DNA from: Choristoneura fumiferana
Taxonomy: Eukaryota; Arthropoda; Insecta; Lepidoptera; Tortricidae
Assembly (NCBI RefSeq): GCF_025370935.1
Contig: NC_133497.1
Span: 2,211,530-2,275,529, forward strand
Length of the DNA: 64,000 nt
Direction: 5' to 3'
Below the pieces are notes generated by a model, which did no database searches, had not been told where the DNA came from, and saw only the letters and a program-made list of their open reading frames with translations. The translations under genes were made by a program, and so were the position numbers. Shown here piece after piece: positions 43,775 through 56,115 of the stretch; position 1 is the stretch's first letter; each line of letters opens with the position of its first letter.

Positions 43775-45217
43775 GACTACTGCTTTTACTGGTGTGTTTA
43801 TTTAAAAACAATGCTCGCTCCGGCGATAGCTTTTATCAATTTGTTAAAACATAGATTTTTTACAGAAAGGCAACTCACCGCCTGAAAAAAAATATGTTTT
43901 TAGGTTACACGTTTTTTACCTTTTGACGACATTTAAAATCTAAAACTTTTGTCAATGTAGTCATGAACACAGTCATTTATTGAGAAGAGTATTTATTTTT
44001 ACTATTGTTATGTTTACTGTGTTTTACCGCTGTTTTTTGTAAATTGTGTTTTGCATGGTATACGCTGTTGTACAGAAAGTATTTTATTTAGTCCGTCCTT
44101 TGTATGAAAAGGAGTTTAATATATTCTAATGCACTTCCATTGCACCTCGCCAAATAAGATTTAAGCACGAAAAAATTGACAGTTTTAGTCGTGAGAAATG
44201 TTTTGTGCTTTTTCTACATTTTTACTTTTTCTACGGCTTTATTTTGGTATGATTGGATCGTAACAATTTTAAATATAAGTATACATCACCTCCAGCGAAA
44301 ATTTCATAGAAACGCAAACATGAGCTCAAGATAACTCCTGACATAAATAATTTGCGAAATAATTAAATAGACTAATTGCCTGTTTGAACGCTCTTTGGTC
44401 AATTTTATGAGACAGATATACGTCATGTTATCTCAGTTTATTCGGACGAAATAAACAAAGACAGCGTCTCCAATATCTGTCTTATAAAATTACATTCATA
44501 ATAAAGGTACAAACATGGTAGGTTAAAATAAGGTTAAAATCGAAAATATGTGCTTGTGAATAAACCTCTATGAATTCTTACTGCGGTAGCAGCTTAGACT
44601 ATGCTTAGACACTTGAATTCTGTATCGGATTATTTGCAAAATGTATTTTACACAGTTGTTGGAAATACTACCTCAATATAAAAGTTAGTTTTTAATTGAA
44701 CAATGGGTCGGCATTTGCAAGTAGCGGCACTTAGATATAATTTGGATATTAAATTAAAAAACTGACTTTCTTAAGTTTTCTGGATTTAATTACGCTATTT
44801 TTATTGGTTTTAAAATTACTTCCACGTCTTTCGGGTGATCTTCTTAAGGTACAAGTACAGGTAATTCGAAAATAAATAATTATTTGCCTGATAAAACCCC
44901 GAAAACTTAATAAAATCAAGAAAACCTATAACATTACATGTATCTGGTTTATATTTATATGGTGTTGTACTTATTTGACTGTAAAATTTAAATAAACTTA
45001 AGGATTTTAAGAATAAGTTAAAGATCTGTTCGAAAAAAAGTAATACTCTTTTGATCACAAAATTTTAAACTTTATTTGTAATACTTATTGGCTTGAAGAA
45101 AATTCTGTCAAAATTTAGGTTAATTTATCTTTTGTATGGTTTCGATATAATTACCGATTAAAATCATTCCTTTTTATCTATTTTGCTTTTTATACGGAAT
45201 AGTTCATTTTTTTAAAA
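43775..45217. other. Region between GST and phosphatase genes
   Basis: It holds the 3' untranslated region of the glutathione transferase (extent unknown) and the upstream flank of the phosphatase gene. A small fold-back (44401-44491, arms TTTTATGAGACAGATAT and ATATCTGTCTTATAAAA) is present. The rest is AT-rich without recognisable features. Confidence 0.5.
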
Positions 45218-45221
45218 TTAA

Positions 45222-45368
45222 CCCATATATGCCCAGTGGGTCGTTTTTGTCCCGAAAAATAGATATCAGCTAACGCGCGATTTTGCAAAAGAAATTGCTT
45301 ATTTGTGACGTGTGTGCTAAAGAAGAAATCGGAGACCAAAAAAAGTTCTGGGCATTATTGGGTATGGG
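45222..45368. mobile_element. piggyBac-type MITE, TTAA duplication
   Basis: TTAA occurs at 45218-45221 and 45369-45372. The inverted ends are CCCATATATGCCCAG and CTGGGCATTATTGGGTATGGG. A 147-bp non-coding body between TTAA sites with CCC..GGG ends fits the piggyBac superfamily. Confidence 0.75.
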
Positions 45369-45853
45369 TTAAAAAGTGCCTATTCTATTTAAGGGTTTAA
45401 GTGTATGTAGTTCAATTCTGTAATTAGTAAACTTTGAAGTTGTAACAGGAATAAAACACATATTTAAATACACGTTTTATTTGTTTAATTCATTTGAGTT
45501 TTATAGCAGTTATCTATCACTCTATTCATCCCTGTCTAATACTAACGTTTTTAGTATTTGAATATCTCTTGAGTTTTTATATTACCTACTGACACAGGAA
45601 GAAATTAATATTTTTTAAATTCATAATTTACATAATATAATTTATTTACATACTGTTAATGTGTTTATGATTTTACATGCAGAAACTAAACGCAACACGT
45701 TCAGAAACAAACATTCGTCACGACACGTTGACATTTTTATTACCAGCTAGTTTCCGTTCCGAACGAAACTTAAACGTCATTCGGTGAAACACTTCGCAAA
45801 ATATTTTGCGAATACAAATTTTTAGGTAATTAGGTATTAAAATAATAATAATA

Positions 45854-47458
45854 ATGCCTTTAATACGTTCCGCAAGCTTCAATTTGTTCGTCGAGATCAG
45901 TGTTCGTATAGCATTACTCTCAACTTTTTGGTAAGTTACACCCATATGCTTATGCAGATAATATCATACGTAAACAATATTTTATTAATTAAATTGCTTA
46001 TCGATGCGCTTTTAAAATGCTTAAATAATTAGAATATTTATCATACTACCAAGTTATGTTGAATTTTTGAATAAAATTGGAAATAAAATCGATATTTTTG
46101 TCGCTTGAAAAATTGCATGGTAATCAATATTTTTTCGTGTTTTATTATCTGTAATTAATTCTGCTTAATCATAATTCGTTAACCTTTCAAGGCTAATACT
46201 AAAGATTAGAGTAGCAACGAATTATATTACCCTGAAACACATACTAGTATATATTATAATAGCAGTATAGGTAGTAATTTTTTTTTATTATTAATTGACA
46301 TGCAATTTAATTATTTGTAATTTTGATAATTCATTGTAAGTAATTTGATTTGATATTTGTAATTGTTTCTTCTTTATATGTAATGCAGACCTGTCAATAT
46401 GATCCAAGTTGGTTGGAATTAATAAATTTATTATTATTTATTATTGTTATTGTTATCTATCACCTACGTACAATAAATAGTTTTCTGTTCTATATTGAAA
46501 GCTAGTTATTAAACGCGGCTTCGCTCGCATCAACCATAAGATTTGATAATTGAACAGAAATTCGGAAACTGCACTAATTTCCCAAAAAATACACAATTGC
46601 TGCTTTACTTTGATAGTGTAACAAATAAAATCTCAGATCGTGATCTAGGAAACGGCTCTAAAGATTTTGAGGAAATTTGCTATGTGGGGGTTTTTGAAAG
46701 CAAACAATCTAGTAACTAACCAAAGAAAAATTCTTATCTTATCCAATTTCACTTCTCTAGACCAATGTAAGTAAACACAACAATGTGCCTCAGAAATAGT
46801 TACCTGGCAAAGTAATTAAAATTAAACAGTAATTAGTTACATAATCACTTCCCATTTTCAAAAATCTCATCAATACTCATTACTTGACACATTTCATTTT
46901 TAATACAAGCTTTTTGCTGACTGTACTTTTCGTTGACATCCAAACTATATTTCCGCACCATTCAAGTCTATGCTGCTTAGGAGTTACGTCCTGTGGAGAC
47001 AATCCTGGCTGGACCATCAGAATGTCATTACTAAATTATTGTATTGTCACCAGATTTACGTAAGTATACCAAATTTCAAGTCAATCCGACCACTGGAAGT
47101 GGGTCAAAAACTTGCAAGATTTGACCCGCATTAATAACAAAACCGTTTGGGCCACATGGCCCATACAATAAAACTTACGTACTAATATACAGAAGGAGCC
47201 ATCCCTAAAGTCCGTCACACTAATTTTGACCATTTTTAGCTCCTAACTCGGGTTTTATATTACACACACACGCACGCACGCACTCACTCACTCACTCACT
47301 CACTCACTCACTCACTCACTCACTCACGCCCGCCCGCACGCACGCACGTACGCACGCACGCACGCACGCACGTCCGCCCGCACGCACGCACGCACGTCAC
47401 ACGCCGCCGCCCGCACGCACGCACGCACGTACGCCGCCCACACGCCCGCCCGCCCGCC

Positions 47459-47494
<36 letters not shown>

Positions 47495-50479
47495 CGAAAC
47501 CCAGCGCTGGTTGGAATTTAAATAAAAAATAGAAAAAGGTTCCAAAAACCAATCTATCCATACTAATATTATAAATGCGAAAGTGTGTGTGATTTTTGCC
47601 ATAGAGATAGTTTATGGGCCAGAGAGTGACATAGGCTACTTTTATCCCGGAAAAATTCACAGTTCCCGGGGGAACAGCGCGCGATAACCGAATTCCACGC
47701 GAGCGAAGCCGCGGGCAAAAGCTAGTATAATTGTATTGTAAGATGTATTAAGTATTTAACTGCTTATCCTATAGTACCTACAGGTTTTTACCTATTTAGT
47801 AAGTAGAGCACTAGTTTTAAGGAAACTTTGTAACAGATGTTTTTGAATAAATATATTATTATTAAGTATATCCTTTACGGGTTCATTTTGTACAGTCGTT
47901 TTGAATAGCCGGTTATCTACTTCTTCTGACTACAAAACTTCTTTCTCAGCTACATGGAGACCATGTCTCCATTCGTCCGGGTGATCCAGCCAGCAGACCT
48001 GGAGTCTTCCCTGAAGTATCCCCGGCACGAGTCCTACGTTCCCGGGCATATGCTGTGGTCTATAGTGTTGGCTGTACCATGCGTGCTGTCGTTGCTAGCT
48101 TGGGCTGTGTGCAATGACTGCAATGATGCTTTGGAGGTATCTTAAAGGCCGGAGGCTATAATTTGAATGTAACAGCTTACTTACAGTACCTGGTGATAAA
48201 TATTGCACATCGGTCTTTGGAAAAAGACGTTTAATAAATAAATCATTATCTGATGATCTGGGATGATTCCCAGCCTATACACGTTCCACTGCTGGGCACA
48301 GGCCTCCTCTCAGAATGAGAGGGCTTGGGCCGTAGTTCCCACGCGGGCCCAGTGCGGATTGGGAACTTCACACACACCATTGAATTGCTTCGCAGGTACA
48401 GGTTTCCTCACGATGTTTTTTTGGGGAGTCGTGGTGGCCGAGTGGTTTGACCTATGGCCTCTCAAGCAGACGATCGTGGGTTCAAACCCCGGCGCGCACC
48501 ACTGAGTTTTTCGAAATTCATGTGCGGAATTACGTTTGAAATTTACCACGAGCTTTAGGGTGAAGGGAATCATCGTGAGGAAACCTACACCTGCGAAGCA
48601 ATTGAATGGTGTGTGTGAAGTTCCCAATCCACACTGGGCCCGCGTGGGAACTACTGCCCAAGCTCTCTCATTCCGAGAGGAGGTCTGTGTCCAGCAGTGG
48701 GACGTAAATAGGCTGGGATGATGATGATGATAATATTATAGGCTAGGTAATTTGTTCAGAAAAATTAGACATGTACGAAAAGACCCCACGTGTGGGGTAG
48801 CTTCGTACACGGTTTGGGGCACATTCGTACATGATAATTGCACTAAATACAAATATTTATTCAGACCTACGAGTAAAATAACGCAGAATGCAGACTTCTT
48901 AAGCGAAAACATTAGGTATTGGCATTCTGACTACTCCCTCTAGGAATCCTACTCTCCCTTACACTTAAATAACAAAAAAAATATTAAACTTCTTGTATGA
49001 ATTTTATGTTGTTCTTATTTTCAGTTCCTCCTGGCTTGGTCGTTGGCGTTAGGAATTAATGGAATCACCACCAACACGATAAAACTAATAGCAGGTAAAG
49101 ACTTAACAAAAGCTGGGGCAAACTCGTCAGTGGGGCAAATTGACTTAGGGCTGCCAGTTCTTCCCTTTATGAAATGAAAAAAATAAATCGGTTGAATTGC
49201 CTTTCTTTTTAATCAACAGACGTGATTGAATGCCGTAGTCAGCAACTTTTAAGATATACGAAGGATATACGTAGGTTATTTTTTCTAAACAAAATTGACA
49301 TACCCCTTTATCGACAGTGCAATAATGTACTATTTTCAAATAGAGGGGGGTTGTACTAATAATGGATGTTTTGTGTCCAGGAAGGCCGCGGCCTGATTTT
49401 TTTTACCGCTGCTTCCCGAACGGCGTCGAAACCATGGACTTGCAGTGCACGGGCGACCCTGGCGAGATCATGGACGGCAGAAAGTCCTTCCCGAGCGGCC
49501 ATAGCAGCTGTAAGCTTTTTTATTACTATCTTTATTTAATTTAGGCTATAACTAGAAGTTGCCCACTACTCAGTCCGCGTAGAATTCGTTTATCGCTATC
49601 CTATGTCCTTCTCCGGGAGTCAAACTAACTGTTTAAAACCATTACTTTCTGTATATTTTCTGTGGTTAAAATTAATCGAGCGGACATTTTTGTCGTAGTT
49701 AGATTACATGATATTACTTATATTAGTGTCGTGGTGCTCCCTGGGCGCGGGCTCGCTGTGGCTGAGCGGGCGGCTGCGGGTGCTGGCGCGGCGGCGCGGC
49801 GGCGGCGCGCGGCTCGTCGTGTGCGCCGCGCCGCTGCTGCTGGCCGGGTGCGTCGCGCTCAGCCGGAGCTGCGACTACCATCATCACTGGGAGGGTGAGT
49901 GCACACGACTAACACGACGGAAGGTGCTGGGCGTTGCTAGCTAGGAACGGAATGGGAGGGTGAGGCTACAACTAGGACGATGGATGGTACTAACTCTGCG
50001 TCGCTAGCTGCCGCTGGCCGGATCAGCTGCAACCATCACCAGTCACTACCAATGGGAGGGTGAGTCTATAACTAGGACGACGAAGGGTACTGTCTGGGCG
50101 CTGCTCGCTGCTGTTGGCTGACTCAGCTGCGACTACCACCACCAATGGGAGGGTGAGGTGAGTGCACACGACTAAGGCGACGGATATGCTGGGAGTTGCT
50201 AGCTGCCGCTGGCCGGCTCAGCTGCGACTGCCATAACCGCTAATTACCTTTTGTATTTTGGTTGTAGATATTCTATTCGGCTCGATTCTCGGCTTCACAA
50301 CAGCAGTCTTCTGCTACAGACAGTATTACAACCCTCTATCATCCGAACTTGCCGGTGTCCCATACATAGTCTCAAACGTAGAAATGGCGCAGTACGTCAA
50401 CGGCAAAACGGATAGCCCGATGAAAGAAAAAGAAGTTGAAAGCACGCCGCTGCTTAAAAAGGAAGATAAGTGGATATAG
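45854..50479 (+). CDS. PLPP4/5-type lipid phosphate phosphatase
   Basis: Hydrolyses phosphatidate and related lipid phosphates; it is a multi-pass membrane protein of the PAP2 superfamily. Six exons: 45854-45930, 47950-48136, 49025-49094, 49381-49509, 49727-49894 and 50268-50479. All are GT-AG, the phases agree, and the product is 280 aa. The N-terminus SVRIALLSTFCY then SPFVRVIQP matches the PPAPDC1 (PLPP4/5) group rather than the LPP1-3 group. The catalytic motifs are complete: K108-x6-R115-P116 (KLIAGRPRP), P149-S-G-H152 (FPSGHSS) and S200-R201-x5-H207-H208-x2-D211 (SRSCDYHHHWED). The loop of exon 5 is unusually GC-rich and Arg-rich (RVLARRRGGGAR). The C-tail is charged and ends KKEDKWI. 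Intron 5 contains copies of the exon 5 end. AATAAA lies just after the stop (50487), so the used polyadenylation site may be further on. Confidence 0.93.
46905..47135 (-). repeat. Family E repeat, copy 5 (reversed)
   Basis: AAGCTTTTTGCTGACTGTAC, GAGTTACGTCCTGTGGAGAC, ATTGTATTGTCACCAG and CTTGCAAGATTTGACC match family E in reverse. It lies in intron 1 of the phosphatase gene. Confidence 0.65.
47262..47498. repeat. Compound (CACT)n/(GCAC)n microsatellite
   Basis: (ACGC)n, then (CACT)n, then long GCACGCAC/CCGC runs over about 235 bp. Reading frames across it give periodic Ala-Cys-Val-Arg strings and are artefacts. It lies in intron 1 of the phosphatase gene. Confidence 0.95.
47499..47556. mobile_element. 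Family C fragment
   Basis: ACCCAGCGCTGGTTGGAATTT then AAATAGAAAAAGGTTCC and AAAAACCAATC is the junction of the tRNA-like block and one hairpin arm of family C. The rest of that element was probably replaced by the adjacent microsatellite and Helitron. Confidence 0.55.
47557..47725 (+). mobile_element. Complete short Helitron (family D)
   Basis: TCCATACTAATATTATAAAT at the left after A. GAGATAGTTTATGGGCCAGA is in the body. The 3' hairpin GCGAGCGAAGCCGCGGGC is followed by AAAAGCTAG and T. About 169 bp, this is the most compact family D copy here, in intron 1 of the phosphatase gene. Confidence 0.8.
48243..48418 (-). mobile_element. SINE B, reversed, 5'-truncated
   Basis: CAGCCTATACACGTTCCACT through GTTCCCACGCGGGCCCAGTG to TTTCCTCACGATGTTTTT is family B on the minus strand without its tRNA-like head. 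It stops about 10 bp from a second, forward copy. Both are in intron 2 of the phosphatase gene. Confidence 0.85.
48428..48733 (+). mobile_element. Full-length tRNA-derived SINE B, forward
   Basis: The A box TGGCCGAGTGG, the B-box-like GGGTTCAAACCCC, the body and a (GAT)n end (ATGATGATGATAAT) are all present. It closely matches 12290-12598. Together with the reversed copy before it, it forms an inverted pair within one intron. Confidence 0.9.
49888..50267 (+). repeat. Tandem copies of the exon 5 end in intron 5
   Basis: TGGGAGGGTGAG, the exon 5 end plus splice donor (49888), recurs at 49953, 50053 and 50146. Several copies are preceded by GGCTCAGCTGCGACTACCA-like sequence, related to the exon's TCAGCCGGAGCTGCGACTACCA. 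They are followed by ACTAAGGCGACGGA/ACTAGGACGA segments. Spacing is 65-100 bp, with a further partial copy at about 50205-50240. The copies decay with distance and none is open across its length. Confidence 0.8.
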
Positions 50480-52050
50480 TTATTTTAATAAAAAATGAAA
50501 AGGCAAATATCAGAAAGAATATTTTAATATGTATTTTAGACGCAGGTTTGTCCGAATTGGCGAGATCGAAGGACTCCGTAATACTGTAAGCTTGCAATTG
50601 TTAAGATCGATTAAAAAACCGTACAAGTACCAATTTGTTTCCCATACCTTTTTTTGCAATACCTACATAATTTCATTTGTCATAACGTTGTTTGGTACAA
50701 AAATATGAAATGTGCGATTATTCTTAAAATACTTATCTTGTTACATAATGCAGGTTAGGTTAGTTTCATAAATAAAAAAGATATGAATAATTTATGATAG
50801 ATAAAAATATCAAATCATTATGGCACAAGAAAATTCGAGTAGACGATAGAGAACCCTAAAACACGGCCAAAAAATTTTTTTTGTGTCATTTTTATTATTT
50901 GTCATTTAAGCGACTGTATGTACATAAAGTAAACACAAAAGTTCACGAAAGCCCTAATACAAACGGACGGACAGACAGTGAGACTTTAGAGCGCCGTTAA
51001 AATATAAACAGTCACACGTAACACGGGCCACTCACTGATTGCTCAGTTTGGTGGTACAGTCACCAGCATTAATATCTGCCACAGCCACAGCGGAGCGTGC
51101 AAAAATATCTGACACGTCGTAAAAATAGAGTCGTATCAAATATTTATTGCACGCTTGTTGTGTCACATGTTGGTGCCGGTGACTGTACCTCCATTAGACA
51201 CTTGCCCCTTTAGTCATGTTTGCCCCAGTGTACGAATTTGCCCCTGTTTGGTAAAAATAATCAACAAGACATTTTTTTCCTGTATTATTAAAGTATCTAA
51301 GTCTAATTTGTATTGAAAGTGTTCAAGTAATCAACGTTTTGTAATTAACGTATTATGTATGTATGTCTTGCTTATAGAACGCTAAAGAGAGAGAAAAAGC
51401 TCTATCCATTTTTTCTTCTTTACTAGCGACTCGCTCGGCTTTTAACGGGTACAATTTTCAAATAAGGTCTCTAATCAAAGGCATTTCACATTTTTCAGCT
51501 CCATTTCCCAAAAACTATACCCGCACGAAGCCAGGGCGCGTTGTTAGTAAATCTGTCATATATATAAACCTTCTGTGAAAAATAATCTAACTGATAATGA
51601 ACACAGCATTTAAATCCGTCGGTTAGTTTAAAATCTAAGCGTACCTACCTACAGACAGCGGGAAGCGACTGTTCTATGTATACTACATAATTATGTAAAA
51701 ATACTTATACCCGCTTGAGTTGAACCAAAGGCGAGAAAGGGTACTTTAGATGTCTTTTTTTAAATGTATTTTTGAATTTGAGGGTTGGGTCCACTCAAAT
51801 CGTCGAGAGAGACTATATAATTTTATTTAAGCGAGAAATATCATACGAGTTGTGGTAAAGTAGATAAAGAAATCTTTACGGCCAAAGTTACCAAAACATG
51901 AGTGAAAAACTTAAGTAAATGATTTTAAACATAGCTCAAATGACAGAGAAAAATTTACTGATTTGATTCCGAACATGCCGTCGCTGTGGACTAGGTTTTT
52001 CACCTATAAGTATACGACTTTTTTAACATACACATTATGTATACACGTTT
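50480..52050. other. Intergenic stretch with dispersed repeats
   Basis: It contains the phosphatase 3' flank. A family F fragment lies at about 50850-51005 (GAACCCTAAAACACGGCCAAA, GGACGGACAGACAG) and the CAGTCACC MITE is at 51057-51185. A common lepidopteran repeat follows at about 51460-51690 (ACAGACAGCGGGAAGCGACT at its end). TTTGCCCC motifs occur near 51210-51250. No gene is seen. Confidence 0.5.
51057..51185. mobile_element. TA-flanked MITE (CAGTCACC ends), copy 1
   Basis: TA precedes CAGTCACCAGCATTAA, and GGTGCCGGTGACTG is followed by TA. The interior is a weaker fold-back (GAGCGTGCAAAAATATCTGA against TATTTATTGCACGC). Copies 2 and 3 lie at 58306-58440 and 60723-60854. Confidence 0.8.
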
Positions 52051-52059
52051 TTGTGATCA

Positions 52060-52516
52060 TGCTCATAAATTTGAGCTTTACGGTGAAGGAAAATATGGTG
52101 ACGAAACCACACACACCTGCGTAGAAATTCAAGTATGTGTGTTAAGTACCCACTCTTTACTAGGTCCGCCTAGGATCTACGATCCAAGCCACCTCATTCT
52201 AGAGGCCTGTGCCGCATTTGGACGTTTTTTTTTTTTTTTTTTTTTATACGACTGGATGGCAAACGAGCAAGTGGGTCTCCTGATGGTAAGAGATCACCAC
52301 CGCCCATAAACATCTGCAACACCAGGGGTATTGCAGACGCGTTGCCAACCTAGAGGCCTAAGATGGGATACCTCACGTGCCAGTAATTTCACCGGCTGTC
52401 TTACTCTCCACGCCGAAACACAACAATGCAAGCACTGCTGCTTCACGGCAGGATTAGCGAGCAAGATGGTGGTAGCAATCCGGGCGGACCTTGCACAAGG
52501 TCCTACCACCTGCAAA
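52060..52516. mobile_element. SINE B fragment plus family A tail
   Basis: 52060-52218 is a diverged family B body (GAGCTTTACGGTGAAGGAAA, ATTCTAGAGGCCTGTGCC). 52222-52516 is a complete minus-strand family A tail beginning with a T run; GGACGT occurs at both its edges. The LINE tail is the younger insertion. Confidence 0.8.
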
Positions 52517-52519
52517 GAC

Positions 52520-55330
52520 GGACGTGCTCGTATACAGGCTGAGATGATGATGACACATATTTTTGTAACTGTTGCCCTATCGATCTTTTTTTAGTAGAAT
52601 TGCTGTCGATTATTGATTAATTATAAATCCATTGCCGCTTAGTCCAGCGGCGTAACGCAAAACGCAACTCGCGCAATATTTCTTCCATCGTCGAAATAAG
52701 GTATAAGATAAGTTCTACTGACCCAAAGCTTTGCAGTATTAAAGACGTTTGTATTTTTATGTAATGATTAAGATCTCATTTTGGAAATGACCAAATAGAA
52801 GCATAGAAATGTGTTCACTTGTACCATGGACGTCAAAGATATCTTTACACCTTAGTACGTATCACTATGCTTTCTGACAATTTTGGCACGAAGTCGACGC
52901 TTGAAAGACGCCAAGGGGGGGCAGGAAGGGGCAGCTGCCCCCCCTAGAGATTCTAAAAAAAGTTGCCAAATGTAAAGCAACCAAACCAAAGTCCTTAGTA
53001 CCAAAGTTCATATTACCTACAATTCATACTTTTCGCATTCTCCATATCAACTTGCCTCATTTGAAAGACGCTAGTCTCTGAGCACTCGTACTCGCAGTAA
53101 AGTGTAAACCAGAAGTTCCAAAAGTTTTTTTCGCGTAGATCACTTTCTAAGTTTCACTGTATTCGGTAGATCCCCCGCTGCTACATTTTTACTGTACTTA
53201 TTCCCAACTTTTTTTTCACGCCTACGTGGTTCCCCGTGTGGTCTCCCGTGGACCCCTGGGGGCCCATGTGGGTCACTTCGGGAACTGGGACTGGTGTAAA
53301 CATATCTTGGGGTATCATTGCTTTTGTGGATATGTTTAAAATGAATTTGACAACTAGTACGATATGTACAATTTAGATTTTATTTTAAGTAAGTAACGTA
53401 GCATGAATAAGCTTTTTATATTAAGTAAATAGATTAATACCATTTCCTGCTTTATAATTAATTTAAGTGTGCAATATAACTGTTACATAAGTAATTCTAA
53501 TGCTGTTATTTTTATCTTCATGCATATCATAACTTCCTATTATATGTTAAACTATAAATGGCCTTTATTAAGAAACCACATTTTAATGTTAAAGTACAGG
53601 CATCTTAATGTACATTAAAGTATTAATATTTTAACAATGCATATCTGTAGAAAACTTATGACATGCATGTAGATAATAATTATTATTAGTGTAAAGTGTA
53701 ATAGTAAGTCAAAGTTAATACACCATATCTGAACATATTATAGAAAACTTATGATATGTGTAGATAAGTTATGTATGGCTATACATAATTAGGCATTAAA
53801 ACATTTTGATCTGTTACATACTTAATGCCTCTCATTATATAAATAATTAATGTTCCGTGTACGTTAAAGTTTCAATCGTGTTGAAAATTTGATGTTAGTA
53901 AAATAATGCCCCTGTTTTCGGATTTTCCCCTTGCGGCTTGTTTGACCTTCTGTTATGTTATGTGCAGACACGATGGCTTCTCTGTTTGTTTCGATTAAAC
54001 AGAAATGGCGTGAGAGATATCTCCCATATACAATAACAGAAACTTAAAGTAGGGGAATAAGGTAGTCACGGAATGTACCTAACCAAAAACAATGAAAGCT
54101 GCGTTTGAAACTGGTGAATGATAGTTTTACGTTAGACCAAACCATCGCGACATTCAGTATTCGGGAATCGTTGCTCGATAAAGTCAATTTAATATTAATA
54201 AATAATTGTTTTCATTTGTTAATTCTCTAAACACGTGTTAAATGTCTAAATTAATTATCTATGTATGCAATCATCACAAAATACTAAATACGGAACATCG
54301 GAGACGGTGATTGGGTAAATCTGACATTCCCTTGTTTATCGAGAATTCGTCACTAATTTGAAAAAATCTTGTTTCTCAAATCGATACGTTAACAAAAGTT
54401 GCCCTTGCAATGATGTTCATAAAATTCACTCAGAAAAATTGTCGATTTTAAGATACAAGCTTTTTTTAAATTAGTGACGAAGTGTTCCTGTTTATTGACA
54501 TTCCATTGTCAAAAGTGCAACGCGTCAAACGTGACGTCATTATGCATTAAATTTTCCAGAGAATAATCATTGCTAGGGTATCATTTGGACTTTATCGACC
54601 ATAGGGCAAAATATGTTTCCCTGCAAACATTTTATGGTGATAAACAATATTATTAATTTAGTATATAAAAGACATTTTAGCAAGTTTAAATAAGGTTTTT
54701 ACCTTATTTATTATTTAACCCAGACCAGTCGAGACAATTTGGCGTCTGGTTTCTGGTTTGGCTGAAAATCCTGTTTTGATGAAAAAACATATAAATTCGT
54801 ATTTTCCCCTGGTGTACGTAATTCCCCCGTGACATAATTTTGCCCCAAACGGTATGTAGTTATGATTTAATTTTGTTACAAATAATTGTGTATTGTGATG
54901 TTTTTAATTGTTTTATAGATTTTAATGAACAAAAGGAATATCAAGTCATGATGAAAATTGATAAAATATATATTTATATTTAAGAATTAGTAGCATTTAT
55001 AAAAATCAAAGAAATGTATGGTGTACAATATTTTTTATTAATTTTAAGTAATGATTTCGCATGTGATATGTATTATGTGATTTCCGTTGTTGTGTTATAT
55101 ACTTGTAATTTTTAAAATATGTGAAATAAATGTACCTATGTATTTAAAAATAAAAAATGCAATGATAACGATTTGTTTTAATTCCAACACAGAATAGCAT
55201 TTTAACATTAAAATAATGATTTAAATAAAAAGTGATTATAATATTATATAATATAGGTAGGTAAAAAGTGATTATAATATATAATAGGTATTCTTAGATA
55301 TCAGGGCATTTTCATGAAAAAGTGTAAGTA
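52520..55330. other. Long AT-rich intergenic stretch
   Basis: No gene is supportable on either strand. There is a C/G-rich patch at about 52910-52950 (GGGGCAGCTGCCCCCC). A fold-back lies at about 54345-54483 (arms TTCGTCACTAATTTGAAAAA and TTTTTTAAATTAGTGACGAA), with repeated TTTGCCCC/GGGGCAAA-like motifs around 53905 and 54800-54850. AATAAA signals are frequent but undirected. Confidence 0.5.
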
Positions 55331-55339
55331 GGTACCTTA

Positions 55340-55504
55340 CCTTTACCTTTTCTTTTTTAATTTTGGAAAAATATGGTTTTTCCTACTCGGAATCAAGTGC
55401 ACAACTAAATTAAAAAAATGTCCCAAAAAAGAATGTCTGTCTGTCTGTCCGTCCGTCCGCGGCTTTGGTCAGGGACTATCAAAGCTAGAAAGCTGTAATT
55501 TTGC

Positions 55505-55535
<31 letters not shown>

Positions 55536-56003
55536 ACTTTAACTATGCCGACAAAATGGTACAATGTAAAATTAAAAAAAAATTTTTTTTAGGGTAAGTA
55601 AGTACCTCCCATAGACGTAAAGTGGAGGTGAATTTTTTTTTGTCATCCAACCCTAATGCAACCGTATAGTGTGGGGTATCGTTGGATAGGTCTTTTAAAA
55701 CTTGCTAAGACGACTTTTCGATTCATTGATTTTTATGCGAAATATTCAACTTGAAAGTGCAAATTTTCATTAAAACCAAGGCCCCCCCCCTCTAAAATCA
55801 AGAATTAAAAAAAATTCAGGATGGTAGTAAGTCAAGGAAAAATATAACGGCTAAGTTTGCTTGAGAATTATTAGTAGTTTGACTCTTAAATAGCAGCCTA
55901 AAGTAAAAAATATACCTAAACTTGGAAGATTCCGTATAAGCATCGTCTAATGCCTACGGAACCCTATTTTGGGCGTGACCGACACGCTCTTGGCCGGTTT
56001 TAA
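55340..56003 (+). repeat. Family F repeat with (TA)n
   Basis: It starts near GGTTTTTCCTACTCGGAATC with a (CTGT)n/(CCGT)n run at 55436-55459, has (AT)n at 55509-55536, and ends CTACGGAACCCTATTTTGGG, CGTGACCGACACGCTCTTGGCCGGTTTTA. This is the longest family F copy in the window. Confidence 0.7.
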
Positions 56004-56115
56004 ATCAATCCCTCACAGGGAAACAATATAAAACTATGATTAATTTTGCAGTACTTATTATAGTGTATATTTAATTGACGAGGCCTGGAAAAGGGTTATT
56101 AACAAGTCATATATT

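Noticed and set aside
47324..47660. Minus-strand frames rich in RACVRACVRA
   Set aside because: These are translations of the (GCAC)n microsatellite and carry no coding signal.
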